Source: Fictibacillus nanhaiensis
GTDB taxonomy: Bacteria; Bacillota; Bacilli; Bacillales; Fictibacillaceae
Length of the DNA stretch: 64,000 nt
Direction of reading: 5' to 3'
Assembly (NCBI RefSeq): GCF_023715445.1
Contig: NZ_JAMBOD010000004.1
Span: forward strand, 124,001-188,000
The stretch's first letter is position 1. Each line of letters begins with the position of its first letter. Made by a program: the position numbers and the translations under genes. This document shows, one piece after another, positions 7,874-15,930 of this stretch. Below the pieces are notes generated by a model. It did no database searches. It worked only from the letters and a program-made list of their open reading frames with translations, and was not told the origin of the DNA.

Positions 7874-9551
7874 ACTCCAGACCTTTAATTTTCATTTCGG
7901 TTACAGGAAGGAACGCTTCTCCTGTATTTTGATAAGTCACTTCCACTTGATCTCCTTCTTTTAAGTAGATCGCGAGCGGATTATTTTCAGAGGAAGCCAT
8001 ATAGTTCTGACGATCGTCTAACAGAAATGACACGATGGTAACGTCTCCTGTTTTTTCTTTATAGACCCGAAGCACCGTTCCTTCTACTTGTTCCTCTTCA
8101 GCATTGGAACTTCCGTCAACAGAACCTCCTCCACGCTGCAAGGCTGTCTTGTATAATTTCAGTGCACTATTTGGCGAGTTTCCAAAAGCTGAAATCTCAG
8201 GATTTGCTGCAGATACAATAAAATAATTCTGAAGGAATCCATTTGAATCAAGTACAGGTGTCAGCCAGCTTGCTTCTCCGTAGAAGTTATAAAGAACTGG
8301 CATTTCACCGTCCCATTTCTTTTCGATGAACTTCTTCTGAATAATCTGCAGTGCACCTTGAGAGTCCATATAAGATTCCTCTAGATTAACAGTATAGTAG
8401 GTGGCCTTGCCGGTTCTCGCATTCGTCAGCGAGTAGCCCAGCATAGAATCGACTCCCTCTTTCGGACTCGTGAAATCTGTAAAATAGTACATATCTCCGT
8501 TTTCATCAAAGATCGGACTTACGTTAGCTTCTGTCCCTTCATCAGATGGCAGTTTTACATCTTTCTTGCCAAACAAGCTGTTCAAGAACCCGTGAACATA
8601 GTTTCCAAAATAACTGTTTTGCAGACTTACCGTCTCTGGTGAAACTGCACCGTCAATAAAGGATGGCACGTCTTTCAATCTGTAGTCTTTCGTCTGCCCG
8701 TTCTTAGGATCGACGACAACACTTCCTCTTACTTCAAATCCGTTTCGTGCAGAGATAAACTCCCCATATGAACATACGTAAAAAGGTTTTCCGTTATCAT
8801 CGATCTCCAGCTGGGGATCACCATAAAAGATGTATTCAGGATATTTCGATCGCATGTGACGTTCCATGTTTTTATTAAAATAAGACGATGGTGTATAAGA
8901 CATATCCGTTTTTATAAACTTCGGGTTCGCTGAACTATCAGTTGCACTAAGCGTAAAGTAACCTGGTGTCACATCGCCGTTCCACCATTTAAAGAAGCCA
9001 GAAAACTCTACAGGTGCAATATACACGTATTCTCCTTTAATTTTTTGGATCTGAAGATTTCCAAGTTCATAGTAGCTTGTGTTCGGCACCTGCCCAAATG
9101 ACTTTCTCATCTTGTTACGGGCAAATTTCGGCGGTACACTCGCAGGTGTTTCTTTCTCATCAAAAGTATCAATCTCAGTCTTTTCCTCCATTTTTGCCGT
9201 CTGATATTTTTCATCAGCATTGAATAAGCCTGCCGTAAAAAAATAAAACCCGATAAGAATGCTTAGTGTGAAAAGCAAAGATTTAATCAGCCGTTCTTTC
9301 CCAGTTGCAAAAAACGCACCTATTGCAGTGATAATGATTGCGAGAATCCAAACAGAAGAAAAATTGCGGTCAAGATTTGTAACATAATAGAAGACGAACA
9401 CAATAGGAACCGTACAAATGATTGTACCTATAATAGCGCCTTTGAAATTGTATTTTGTTTCTTTTTTTGACGGCTTTGACATCGGTGATATCGGAAGGAT
9501 CACAAGCGATGCTGCCAGCCCCACCACAATTGAAAATAAAAAGATATTCAT
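7872..9551 (-). CDS. Large membrane-anchored protein of unknown function (559 aa)
   Basis: Four hydrophobic segments within the first ~115 residues, then a large polar domain of about 440 residues, probably extracytoplasmic. The polar part appears to contain two similar halves (e.g. YFTLSATDSSANPKFI and YYFTDFTSPKEGVDSMLGYS are both followed by a statement-like beta pattern). The C-terminus (VEGTVLRVYKEKTGDVTIVS ... GDQVEVTY) looks like an OB-type beta barrel. ATG start behind AAAGGGGAC. I do not recognise the family; a cell-surface structural role is only a guess. Confidence 0.7.
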   Translation of the reverse strand: MNIFLFSIVVGLAASLVILPISPMSKPSKKETKYNFKGAIIGTIICTVPIVFVFYYVTNLDRNFSSVWILAIIITAIGAFFATGKERLIKSLLFTLSILIGFYFFTAGLFNADEKYQTAKMEEKTEIDTFDEKETPASVPPKFARNKMRKSFGQVPNTSYYELGNLQIQKIKGEYVYIAPVEFSGFFKWWNGDVTPGYFTLSATDSSANPKFIKTDMSYTPSSYFNKNMERHMRSKYPEYIFYGDPQLEIDDNGKPFYVCSYGEFISARNGFEVRGSVVVDPKNGQTKDYRLKDVPSFIDGAVSPETVSLQNSYFGNYVHGFLNSLFGKKDVKLPSDEGTEANVSPIFDENGDMYYFTDFTSPKEGVDSMLGYSLTNARTGKATYYTVNLEESYMDSQGALQIIQKKFIEKKWDGEMPVLYNFYGEASWLTPVLDSNGFLQNYFIVSAANPEISAFGNSPNSALKLYKTALQRGGGSVDGSSNAEEEQVEGTVLRVYKEKTGDVTIVSFLLDDRQNYMASSENNPLAIYLKEGDQVEVTYQNTGEAFLPVTEMKIKGLE

Positions 9552-9643
9552 ATACTGTCCCCTTTTTAGTGTACTTCTTTACCCTATTAATCAATACGGA
9601 TGAATATGAAAAAAGTTACACAGAAGGGAAAGGATTGAAAAAA

Positions 9644-9671
9644 GAAGAGCTTAAAATGACTTAAGCTCTTC
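9644..9671 (-). terminator. Orphan terminator-like hairpin reading leftwards
   Basis: A perfect 11-bp stem (GAAGAGCTTAA / TTAAGCTCTTC) with a 6-nt loop. Only on the minus strand is it followed by a T-rich tail. No minus-strand gene is visible upstream of it (9672-9906); the rest of that stretch holds nothing I can identify apart from the promoter at 9842-9871. Confidence 0.6.
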
Positions 9672-9841
9672 ATCTGAATCAAGGTGGCTCGTATTATTTA
9701 AAAAATGAACGACTTTACCTGTGTCTCGTTTGAGTCTGCTAGAATCTTAAAAAGAATGGTTTCAATCCTCATTCGAAATTCTCTAATTCTCCGTGTCAAG
9801 ATTAATAAGATCTCCATTTCGCATCCACCATTATTTTTATC

Positions 9842-9871
9842 CTGCAAGCCTCACCTATTTTACCGTATAAT
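9842..9871 (+). promoter_or_regulatory. Candidate sigma-A promoter
   Basis: A perfect TATAAT at 9866-9871 with a weak -35 (CTGCAA, about 18 bp upstream), about 36 bp before the frameshifted small membrane protein gene. It would drive the three-gene unit to 11137. Confidence 0.5.
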
Positions 9872-9906
9872 GGAAACGATGGGTACTATAGATTGGACGC
9901 GAAAAG

Positions 9907-10171
9907 ATGAAGCATCGTTTAATAGGTTTCTTTTTATTAGTTGTTATCTTATATCCTGTTTTCCCATGGCTTGTCCGTTCTTATCTCCTACACGATTACC
10001 ATTTTGCGGTCTTTTTTATTCTAAATAGCATTGTATTCTTGTTCGTTATTTATTTTTTTCAGGTACGCGTATAAAAAGAAAAACACAATTATCATCACGC
10101 TTTGTATGTTCTTAGCTCTTCATCTAATGATTACATCAATCAATCTTATTGCTGGAGGTGTTAGCCATTAA
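9907..10171 (+). pseudogene. Small 3-TM membrane protein gene broken at a T7 run
   Basis: The frame from ATG 9907 (MKHRLIGFFLLVVILYPV) is hydrophobic and ends at a TAA just after a run of seven T (10053-10059). In the next frame, translation continues coherently as RYAYKKKNTIIITLCMF ... NLIAGGVSH to 10171. Removing one T would give a single protein of about 87 residues with three membrane segments, overlapping the ribosome-binding site of the next gene. This could be a real frameshift, a sequencing error in the homopolymer, or phase variation. Family unknown. Confidence 0.55.
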
Positions 10172-10592
10172 ATTCACATCGAAAAGAGATTTTTGGCTGG
10201 GATTGGTACTTTGGGGCAGTATTGGTTATGGTATTTTTATCAGTTTTTCTGCCATAACCGCAGAGAAAGCGAGTTTAGGAGAGTCGATTCTAACCATTTT
10301 ATTGAACGTTGTAATCATTCTTTTCATCAGCTGGCTATGGTTTTCCACCTATTATGTTTTAGACGAAAACGAACTAATCATTCGCTGCGGACCGATTCGT
10401 AAACGAATTCCTTACCGGGTGATCACTTCTGCACACAAAACATGGAATCCATTATCGAGCCTGGCACTATCACTCAAACGTATCCACATCACGTATCAAT
10501 TCGGAATGGCACTAATTTCGCCTAAAGACCGGAATCAATTCTTAACATTGTTAAAAGAAAAATGCCCTCATGCCAGCATAAAAATCGATTAG
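10149..10592 (+). CDS. Bacterial PH-domain membrane protein
   Basis: Two membrane segments near the N-terminus, then a small beta domain (YYVLDENELIIRCGPIRKRIPYRVI) typical of bacterial PH-like (YyaB/DUF1200) proteins. The role is unknown. The start is unclear. In-frame TTG 10149 and GTG 10158 lie in or before the GGAGG at 10154-10158, whereas ATT 10167 has ideal 8-nt spacing (MKFTSKRDFWLG). I give the longest frame; the true product may be six residues shorter. It overlaps the broken gene upstream. Confidence 0.7.
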   Translation: MLEVLAIKFTSKRDFWLGLVLWGSIGYGIFISFSAITAEKASLGESILTILLNVVIILFISWLWFSTYYVLDENELIIRCGPIRKRIPYRVITSAHKTWNPLSSLALSLKRIHITYQFGMALISPKDRNQFLTLLKEKCPHASIKID

Positions 10593-10603
10593 GAGCTGAT
10601 AAA

Positions 10604-11137
10604 GTGAAAATACAAGCTGTTTTCTTGGACCGTGACGGAACAATAGGCGGCTCTGATGTCGTAGAATATCCTGGAGAGTTCGAACTGTTTTCATATTCAG
10701 CCAATTTGATTCAACAGTTAAAAAGGAAAGACCTTCAAGTGTTTTCATTTACCAATCAGCCCGGGATCAGCAGAGGTGAAGCGAATGAATCTGACTTTAT
10801 CAGTGAACTTAAAGAATTTGGTTTTGATGGCGTCTACTTGTGTCCCCATCATCACAAAGAAGGCTGTTCATGCCGAAAACCAGCCACTGGAATGCTCGAA
10901 AAGGCAGCACAGGAACATTCTTTAGACTTATCAAAATGTGCTGTTTTCGGAGATCGCTGGACAGACATTTTATCTGCAAAATCTGCAGGGTGCATAGCGG
11001 TATTAGTTCTTACCGGCTCAGGAAAAAGTGCCTATGAGCAAAACCATAATACATCACAGATTCAGCCAGACTTTGTTGCCGAAACCCTGCTAACAGGTAT
11101 AGTGTGGCTATTAAAAGAATCACTTGTAAGCAAGTAA
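10604..11137 (+). CDS. HAD-IIIA family hydrolase (histidinol/heptose-bisphosphate phosphatase type)
   Basis: 177 residues. Motif I is FLDRDGTIGG (two catalytic aspartates), motif II is the FSFTNQPG region, and the zinc-loop cysteines are in CPHHHKEGCSCRKP, as in GmhB/HisB-type HAD-IIIA phosphatases. Motif IV is FGDRWTDI. It removes phosphate from a small molecule; the substrate is unknown. The start is GTG 10604 with AGGAG at 10591-10595; an upstream ATG at 10562 lies inside the preceding gene and is less likely. Last gene of the unit. Confidence 0.85.
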   Translation: MKIQAVFLDRDGTIGGSDVVEYPGEFELFSYSANLIQQLKRKDLQVFSFTNQPGISRGEANESDFISELKEFGFDGVYLCPHHHKEGCSCRKPATGMLEKAAQEHSLDLSKCAVFGDRWTDILSAKSAGCIAVLVLTGSGKSAYEQNHNTSQIQPDFVAETLLTGIVWLLKESLVSK

Positions 11138-11222
11138 AAAAACGCCCCTTAATGAGCTAAACCCCATTGATAGACATATTCTAACAATAAGAGGTTTAGT
11201 TCATAGTTTGAGGCGTTTTTAT
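11137..11222. terminator. Long structured terminator
   Basis: An 84-nt nested hairpin: outer AACGCC/GGCGTT and inner CTAAACC/GGTTTAG stems, with A and T runs outside. It serves both convergent genes. Confidence 0.75.
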
Positions 11223-11225
11223 ATT

Positions 11226-12134
11226 TTAGTGGATACCTCTCTTTTTAAACCTTCCGCCTTTCACTTCAGCGATGTCTGCAATCGCAAGAAATGCACTGGC
11301 ATCAAACTCGTCTACGATGTCCTTTAATTTCGCTTCTTCTAAACGGGTAATGACACAGAACACAACACCTTTTTCGTCTCCGGTATAAGCTCCTTCACCT
11401 TTTAAATAAGTAACACCTCGCCCAAGTCTGTGAAGGATGGCTTCGCCAATTTCTTTATGATTTTCACTGATAATCCAGGCCGACTTTGATTCTTCCAGTC
11501 CTGTAATGGTTAAATCAATTGTTTTATAGGCAATAAAATAAGCGATTAAAGAGTACATTGCTCTGTCCCATGTAAAGACAAAACCTGCTGCTCCAAGAAT
11601 AAAGATGTTAAAGAACATTATGATTTCACCAACAGAAAAAGGAAGTTTGCTGTTGGACAAAATAGCTAGTATTTCTGTACCGTCTAATGAACCATTGCTT
11701 CGGATAACCATGCCAATCCCTACACCGATAAAAATTCCGCCAAAAACGGTAGCAAGCAGCAGATCATCTGTAAAAGGCGGAACTGGATGAAGTAATGTTG
11801 TTGCAATAGAAAGAATAATAATTCCATATAAAGTTGAAATAGCAAAAGTTTTACCGATTTGTTTATAACCAATAAAAATGAATGGCAAGTTCAGCCCAAA
11901 TAGAAAGATTCCGAGACTTAAACCAGTTAAATGAGAAGCCATAATTGAAATTCCGGCAATTCCGCCATCAATAACGTTGTTTGGTACTAAGAAAATCTCC
12001 AGCCCGACCGCCATCAAGATTGCGCCAAATGTAATTAATGTTGCTCTAAGGGCAAGTTTCCCCTTTGTTAGTTTTCGGTGCTGCTTATTCAATTGTTCGG
12101 TTAGCTGATCATTAATTGCCGCTTCTTCTGTCAT
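11226..12134 (-). CDS. YitT family membrane protein (DUF161/DUF2179)
   Basis: 302 residues: about six membrane segments (LITFGAILMAVGLEIFLVPN onwards) carrying the family motif IDGGIAGIS, then a C-terminal DUF2179 domain (RLGRGVTYLKGEGAYTG ... VKGGRFKK). The family is widespread in Firmicutes; no transport substrate is firmly known. I chose ATG 12134 because the upstream in-frame TTG at 12149 is part of the TTGGAGG ribosome-binding site. Confidence 0.85.
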   Translation of the reverse strand: MTEEAAINDQLTEQLNKQHRKLTKGKLALRATLITFGAILMAVGLEIFLVPNNVIDGGIAGISIMASHLTGLSLGIFLFGLNLPFIFIGYKQIGKTFAISTLYGIIILSIATTLLHPVPPFTDDLLLATVFGGIFIGVGIGMVIRSNGSLDGTEILAILSNSKLPFSVGEIIMFFNIFILGAAGFVFTWDRAMYSLIAYFIAYKTIDLTITGLEESKSAWIISENHKEIGEAILHRLGRGVTYLKGEGAYTGDEKGVVFCVITRLEEAKLKDIVDEFDASAFLAIADIAEVKGGRFKKRGIH

Positions 12135-12171
12135 GCTTTGTACCTCCAATTTCAGTATTACTAATAAAAAT

Positions 12172-12750
12172 TTAAAGTCTTACATCAATCTGAGTTTTAA
12201 TATCTTCACATTTTGATATCCCCAAATATTTAAATGTGTCAGAAGGAGTTGAATGATTGAAGTGTTTTTGCAGAAGAGATATCGCAACTCCCCGTTTAAA
12301 TGCATGAAAACCAAAAGTTTTACGCATGGAGTTGGTGCCGATCTTACCCTTAATTCCTACATGATTGGCAGCCTGATTGATGATTCGGTATGCTTGCTGT
12401 CTGGTTATAGGCAGTTTTGTTTTTTTTGATAAAAACAAATAATCGTCTCTTTTCAAGCAGGAAGACTGGATATATTGAAGCAAAACCTTCTTTACGGACT
12501 CATTCAAATACACGTCTTTTTTGGGTTCTTCCTCTTTAGGCACCCAAGTATAAAAGTCTTTAATGACTGGTTGTTCAGTCATGATATCTTCGACTTTAAT
12601 GGAAAGTATCTCAGTGATTTTCAATCCAGTATTAATACCAAATACAAAAAGAACATAATCTCGTTCAGATTGTTTCTTTAAATATCGTTTGATTGCGTTA
12701 ATCTCTTTAATATCTCTTAGTGCTTCAACAGTTTCCACTTGAATCATCAC
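12172..12750 (-). CDS. Small tyrosine recombinase (YoeC-like) with altered active site
   Basis: 192 residues, consisting almost only of the catalytic domain of phage-integrase-type recombinases. The box-I arginine is replaced (NTGLKITEIL instead of GLR). The HxxR histidine also looks replaced (TNSMRKTFGFH; close relatives have THTLRKTFG). The later histidine (FNHSTPSDTFKY) and candidate tyrosine (KYLGIS) are kept. Activity may be reduced or lost. GTG 12750 or ATG 12747 could start translation; AGGTG is very close. No attachment repeats or phage genes adjoin it. Confidence 0.75.
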   Translation of the reverse strand: MMIQVETVEALRDIKEINAIKRYLKKQSERDYVLFVFGINTGLKITEILSIKVEDIMTEQPVIKDFYTWVPKEEEPKKDVYLNESVKKVLLQYIQSSCLKRDDYLFLSKKTKLPITRQQAYRIINQAANHVGIKGKIGTNSMRKTFGFHAFKRGVAISLLQKHFNHSTPSDTFKYLGISKCEDIKTQIDVRL

Positions 12751-12900
12751 CTAATCTAATGTTACTTAACACTAGTTTATCACACTATTATGTAACATTA
12801 ATAACCATATGCTTTTTCATTTAACAACTTTATTAATATGTACGGATTCATTTAATTAGATGAAACCAATTTTATAACATTGAAGTTTAATCCAAAATAA

Positions 12901-12928
12901 AAAAACCTCCTGCTAAAAGGAGGTTTAT
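12901..12928 (-). terminator. Terminator of the Nif3-like gene
   Basis: AACCTCC / GGAGGTT stem with a T run on the minus strand. Confidence 0.85.
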
Positions 12929-12955
12929 GTATCAGTTACAAGTTAAACGATGATT

Positions 12956-13717
12956 TTATACGGATTCAATGTGTTCTTCATTTATCCGGATAATTTCAAG
13001 AACAGGGTATGCTTTCTGAATCTTTAATGCTAAATTCTCCACACCAAAAATTTCGGTATACGTATGGCTTCCCACATATAAGTTCATTCCAGCAAACTTA
13101 GCGTATTGCACAGAATATAAGGTGCGTTCCCCGGTAATAAAAGCATCGCATCCATTTTCTTTTGCATACTTAATCAACGCAGAGTTGTTGCCTGCACCTG
13201 TTAATATCGCGACTTTTTTAACCGGACGATTATTGTTTTGCCATGCTTTCACTGGTTCTTCCAGCTTATGTTCCAGACGGTTTTTCAGCTCCGAAAATGA
13301 AAGAGATATGCTAAAGGTTCCTATTCCCGGATACTCCTTATCATTTTCATAAGTGGAATAGCAAGTAATCTCATCAATATCAATCTGTTCAAATAATGCT
13401 GTACATGTTCCGAAATGTATAAAATCAAGCGGTGAGTGAATGAAAAAATGTGAGATTTCATGCTTCTCCAGTTCTTCCACACACACTTCTCTCATGCCAA
13501 AAAGAAAATCCCATGCATCGTGATGCGTAATAAGAAGATCAGCATTTACTTTTGCTGCTTTCTCAACCGTCTCTGGTGTGAGGTTAGTCGCATATGCAAT
13601 CTTTTTTATGTCTTTTTCAACTCGGTATGTAAAACCATACTCTCCCTCATCGTCAAAAGTGGACAGCCATTTTCCAAACAGCTGCGGCAACAACCGCTCG
13701 AAATCCCTAGTTTTCAT
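12956..13717 (-). CDS. Nif3-like dinuclear metal centre protein
   Basis: 253 residues with the NIF3 signature LLITHHDAWDF near residue 60 and the C-terminal VAILTGAGN ... DAFITGE and GSHTYTEIFGVENLA, which supply the remaining metal ligands. Members form toroidal hexamers with two metal ions per subunit; a GTP cyclohydrolase-like or regulatory role has been proposed for some. It is shorter than YqfO-type members because it lacks the inserted PII-like domain. ATG behind AGGGGAG. Single gene with its own terminator. Confidence 0.85.
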   Translation of the reverse strand: MKTRDFERLLPQLFGKWLSTFDDEGEYGFTYRVEKDIKKIAYATNLTPETVEKAAKVNADLLITHHDAWDFLFGMREVCVEELEKHEISHFFIHSPLDFIHFGTCTALFEQIDIDEITCYSTYENDKEYPGIGTFSISLSFSELKNRLEHKLEEPVKAWQNNNRPVKKVAILTGAGNNSALIKYAKENGCDAFITGERTLYSVQYAKFAGMNLYVGSHTYTEIFGVENLALKIQKAYPVLEIIRINEEHIESV

Positions 13718-13790
13718 GATAAACTCCCCTATTCAAACTTTTTTATAGTATGACAGAGCTTTCCATAATTCACCATAGAAAAAATATAAA

Positions 13791-13823
13791 CAAAAAAGCC
13801 AGGTGAAGAATTTCACCTGACCC
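13791..13823 (-). terminator. Rho-independent terminator
   Basis: AGGTGAA/TTCACCT stem followed by CTGGCTTTTTT on the minus strand, directly after the 80-residue gene. Confidence 0.85.
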
Positions 13824-13827
13824 ATAT

Positions 13828-14070
13828 TCACTCGTATTTAATTTCTTCCTGAAGAGAGCTCTCGAGATGCTTCATTAAGTCATAATAATCATCGGGTTTT
13901 TGAAATTGCTCAACTGACCAGTGCTGCTTGATCCATTCCGCTACTTCACTCGCACTGTTGAACACCTCACCCGTTGTATCGCTGTCTCGTACAGTAAAAA
14001 CCATGTTTTCATAATCAACCGTAACATCACATGGAAACTTGCCATCTTTTTTGTACAGCGAATATTCCAC
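13828..14070 (-). CDS. Hypothetical protein (80 aa)
   Basis: A small, acidic, soluble protein starting with GTG at 14070 behind GGAGGCGGGAGAG. It has a beta-rich first half (VDYENMVFTVRDSD) and a helical second half (ASEVAEWIKQHW ... LMKHLESSLQEE). The good ribosome-binding site and terminator argue for expression. No family recognised. Confidence 0.65.
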   Translation of the reverse strand: MEYSLYKKDGKFPCDVTVDYENMVFTVRDSDTTGEVFNSASEVAEWIKQHWSVEQFQKPDDYYDLMKHLESSLQEEIKYE

Positions 14071-14221
14071 CTCTCCCGCCTCCTTATAATTTCTTACTTA
14101 TTGAAGTAATACCCACTCTCCAACCTTTTTATGACACTTTGAACGATTACTTTTGAAAAAAGGTATAAAACATTCTCTCAACGTTCATTCTGATAGGGAT
14201 TGTGTAATTGGAGGCGAAAAA

Positions 14222-15355
14222 ATGAAGGCTGTTACGTATCAGGGTAAAAAAGATATACACGTTAAAAATGTGGAAGATCCGAAGCTGCTAAAAAAGGATG
14301 ACATTATTGTCCGAATCACATCAACCACCATTTGCGGATCTGACCTCCATCTTTATCAAGGTAATTTCCCACTTCCTAAAGGCTATATAATTGGTCATGA
14401 ACCGATGGGAATCGTTGAAGAAATCGGGACAGACGTAACTTCTGTAAAAAAGGGAGACCGTGTCGTTATTCCATTTAACATAGCGTGCGGCAGCTGTCAC
14501 TTTTGTACACACCAAATGGAGAGCCAGTGTGATAATGCTAACCCTCATTATGACTCTGGAGGATATTTAGGATACTCCGAAAAATTTGGCAATTACCCGG
14601 GTGGTCAGGCAGAATATTTAAGAGTTCCTTTTGCAAACTTCACGCCTCTGTCGATTCCTCCTACCATCGAAATGGAAGACGAGTATTTCCTTTTTTTATC
14701 TGATGTTCTTCCGACAGCGTATTGGAGTGTTTTGAACAGTGGGATGAAAAAAGGAGATTCTGTGATCGTACTAGGCTGTGGTCCAGTTGGACTGTTTGCT
14801 CAAAAATTTGCTTGGATGCTTGGAGCGAATCGCGTTATTGCTGTTGACCACCTAGAATACCGGCTTTTAAAGGCTAGAAAGATGAACAATGTAGAAACCG
14901 TTAATTTTACAAAGTTCGCAGATGCGGGTGAACATTTAAAAGAAATGACATTAGGCGGAGCTGATGTTGTGATTGATTGTGTCGGGATGGACGGCAAAAA
15001 ATCACCTTTTGAAAAAGTTGGTCAGACCCTAAAGCTTCAAGGCGGCACACTTGGTCCTATTCAAATCGCCACAAAAGCAGTCCGCAAATTCGGTACCGTG
15101 CAAATTACCGGAGTTTATGGTGGATTATATAACAGCTTCCCTCTTGGTGCATTCTTCTCTAGAAACGTTACGTTAAAAATGGGGCAGGCACCTGTTATCC
15201 ATCTCATGGGGACATTAATGAACAAGATTTTAGCAGAAGAATTCGATCCACGTGAGATTATTACACATACAATACCGCTGGATGAGGCTGCTAGAGGATA
15301 TGAATTGTTCAATGACCATAAAGAAGATTGTATTAAAGTAGTTCTAAAAACGTAA
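14222..15355 (+). CDS. Zinc-dependent alcohol dehydrogenase (MDR family)
   Basis: 377 residues. Catalytic-zinc region CGSDLHLYQG and GHEPMG; structural-zinc cysteines in CGSCHFCTHQMESQC; Rossmann motif VLGCGPVGLFAQKFA. It resembles the glutathione-independent formaldehyde dehydrogenase and threonine-dehydrogenase-like branch. The reaction is NAD(P)-dependent oxidation of an alcohol; the substrate is unknown. ATG 14222 follows GGAGGCG; an earlier in-frame ATG at 14153 has no ribosome-binding site. It heads a three-gene operon with a small hydrophilic protein and a DUF2512 protein. Confidence 0.88.
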   Translation: MKAVTYQGKKDIHVKNVEDPKLLKKDDIIVRITSTTICGSDLHLYQGNFPLPKGYIIGHEPMGIVEEIGTDVTSVKKGDRVVIPFNIACGSCHFCTHQMESQCDNANPHYDSGGYLGYSEKFGNYPGGQAEYLRVPFANFTPLSIPPTIEMEDEYFLFLSDVLPTAYWSVLNSGMKKGDSVIVLGCGPVGLFAQKFAWMLGANRVIAVDHLEYRLLKARKMNNVETVNFTKFADAGEHLKEMTLGGADVVIDCVGMDGKKSPFEKVGQTLKLQGGTLGPIQIATKAVRKFGTVQITGVYGGLYNSFPLGAFFSRNVTLKMGQAPVIHLMGTLMNKILAEEFDPREIITHTIPLDEAARGYELFNDHKEDCIKVVLKT

Positions 15356-15364
15356 GGGGTGTTT

Positions 15365-15520
15365 ATGATGACAAACGATAAAAACAGAGAAAAAAGAGAA
15401 ACAAAAACCGCAAAAAATAAGAACTTCCGCGGAGAATCTTTGGATCAGCATCAGAAACTGGAAGATGCCAACCTCTATCTGAACGAAGGCGAAATTAGCC
15501 AGCAAAATAACAATTTATAA
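15365..15520 (+). CDS. Small hydrophilic protein (51 aa)
   Basis: Starts at ATG 15365 (or 15368), 9 bp after the dehydrogenase stop, behind AAGGGGTG. The product is almost wholly charged or polar (MMTNDKNREKRETKTAKN ... EISQQNNNL), lacks hydrophobic residues for a core, and is probably disordered. The GGAGTGG of the following gene begins right at its stop codon, which supports an operon. Such peptides are common among stress and spore proteins; no family assigned. Confidence 0.65.
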   Translation: MMTNDKNREKRETKTAKNKNFRGESLDQHQKLEDANLYLNEGEISQQNNNL

Positions 15521-15533
15521 GGAGTGGTTCTGC

Positions 15534-15887
15534 ATGCAGAGCTTATTGATTAAATTTATAGGGATTCCGCTAGCCCTTATTCTAGCTAATTTCCTTTTTA
15601 AAAGTGTAGACTTTAAGCTTGTCCAGCCCATTATTTGGTTCACAGCCGTACTGGCTCCTATCGGTGTGCTGATGGAGTACATCATGATTTCGAGAATCTC
15701 ATATGGAAAACAACTAATGGCCGATTTTGTCTCTACTTTAATTCTTGTTTACCTTTTATCTCTTATTTTACCAGCTGTCACGATCACGTTTTGGGGTTCA
15801 ATCTTAGTTGCTTTACTTATTACAGCAATGGAAGCCATGGTTCATAAGCATCTGATTTCTGACCATTTGGATCATTCTTATCGCTAG
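15534..15887 (+). CDS. DUF2512 (YndM-like) membrane protein
   Basis: 117 residues with four membrane segments, beginning MQSLLIKFIGIPLALILANF and ending in a short charged tail (KHLISDHLDHSYR), matching the DUF2512/YndM family of Bacillus. Function unknown. Third gene of the dehydrogenase operon; ATG behind AAGGAGTGG. Confidence 0.8.
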   Translation: MQSLLIKFIGIPLALILANFLFKSVDFKLVQPIIWFTAVLAPIGVLMEYIMISRISYGKQLMADFVSTLILVYLLSLILPAVTITFWGSILVALLITAMEAMVHKHLISDHLDHSYR

Positions 15888-15897
15888 TATGGATGTT

Positions 15898-15930
15898 AAC
15901 CGGGAACCTTTCATGGTTGTCGGTTTTTAT
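15898..15930 (+). terminator. Rho-independent terminator
   Basis: AACCGGGAACC / GGTTGTCGGTT stem followed by TTTTTATTTTT, overlapping the end of the convergent gene. Confidence 0.75.

Noticed and set aside
9705-10028. 107-codon frame overlapping the small membrane protein gene
   Set aside because: Out of frame with the coherent hydrophobic product, no ribosome-binding site, cysteine- and serine-rich shadow composition.
12172-12750. Prophage or integrative element around the recombinase
   Set aside because: Neighbouring genes (YitT, Nif3-like) are ordinary chromosomal genes and no flanking direct repeat or tRNA was found.
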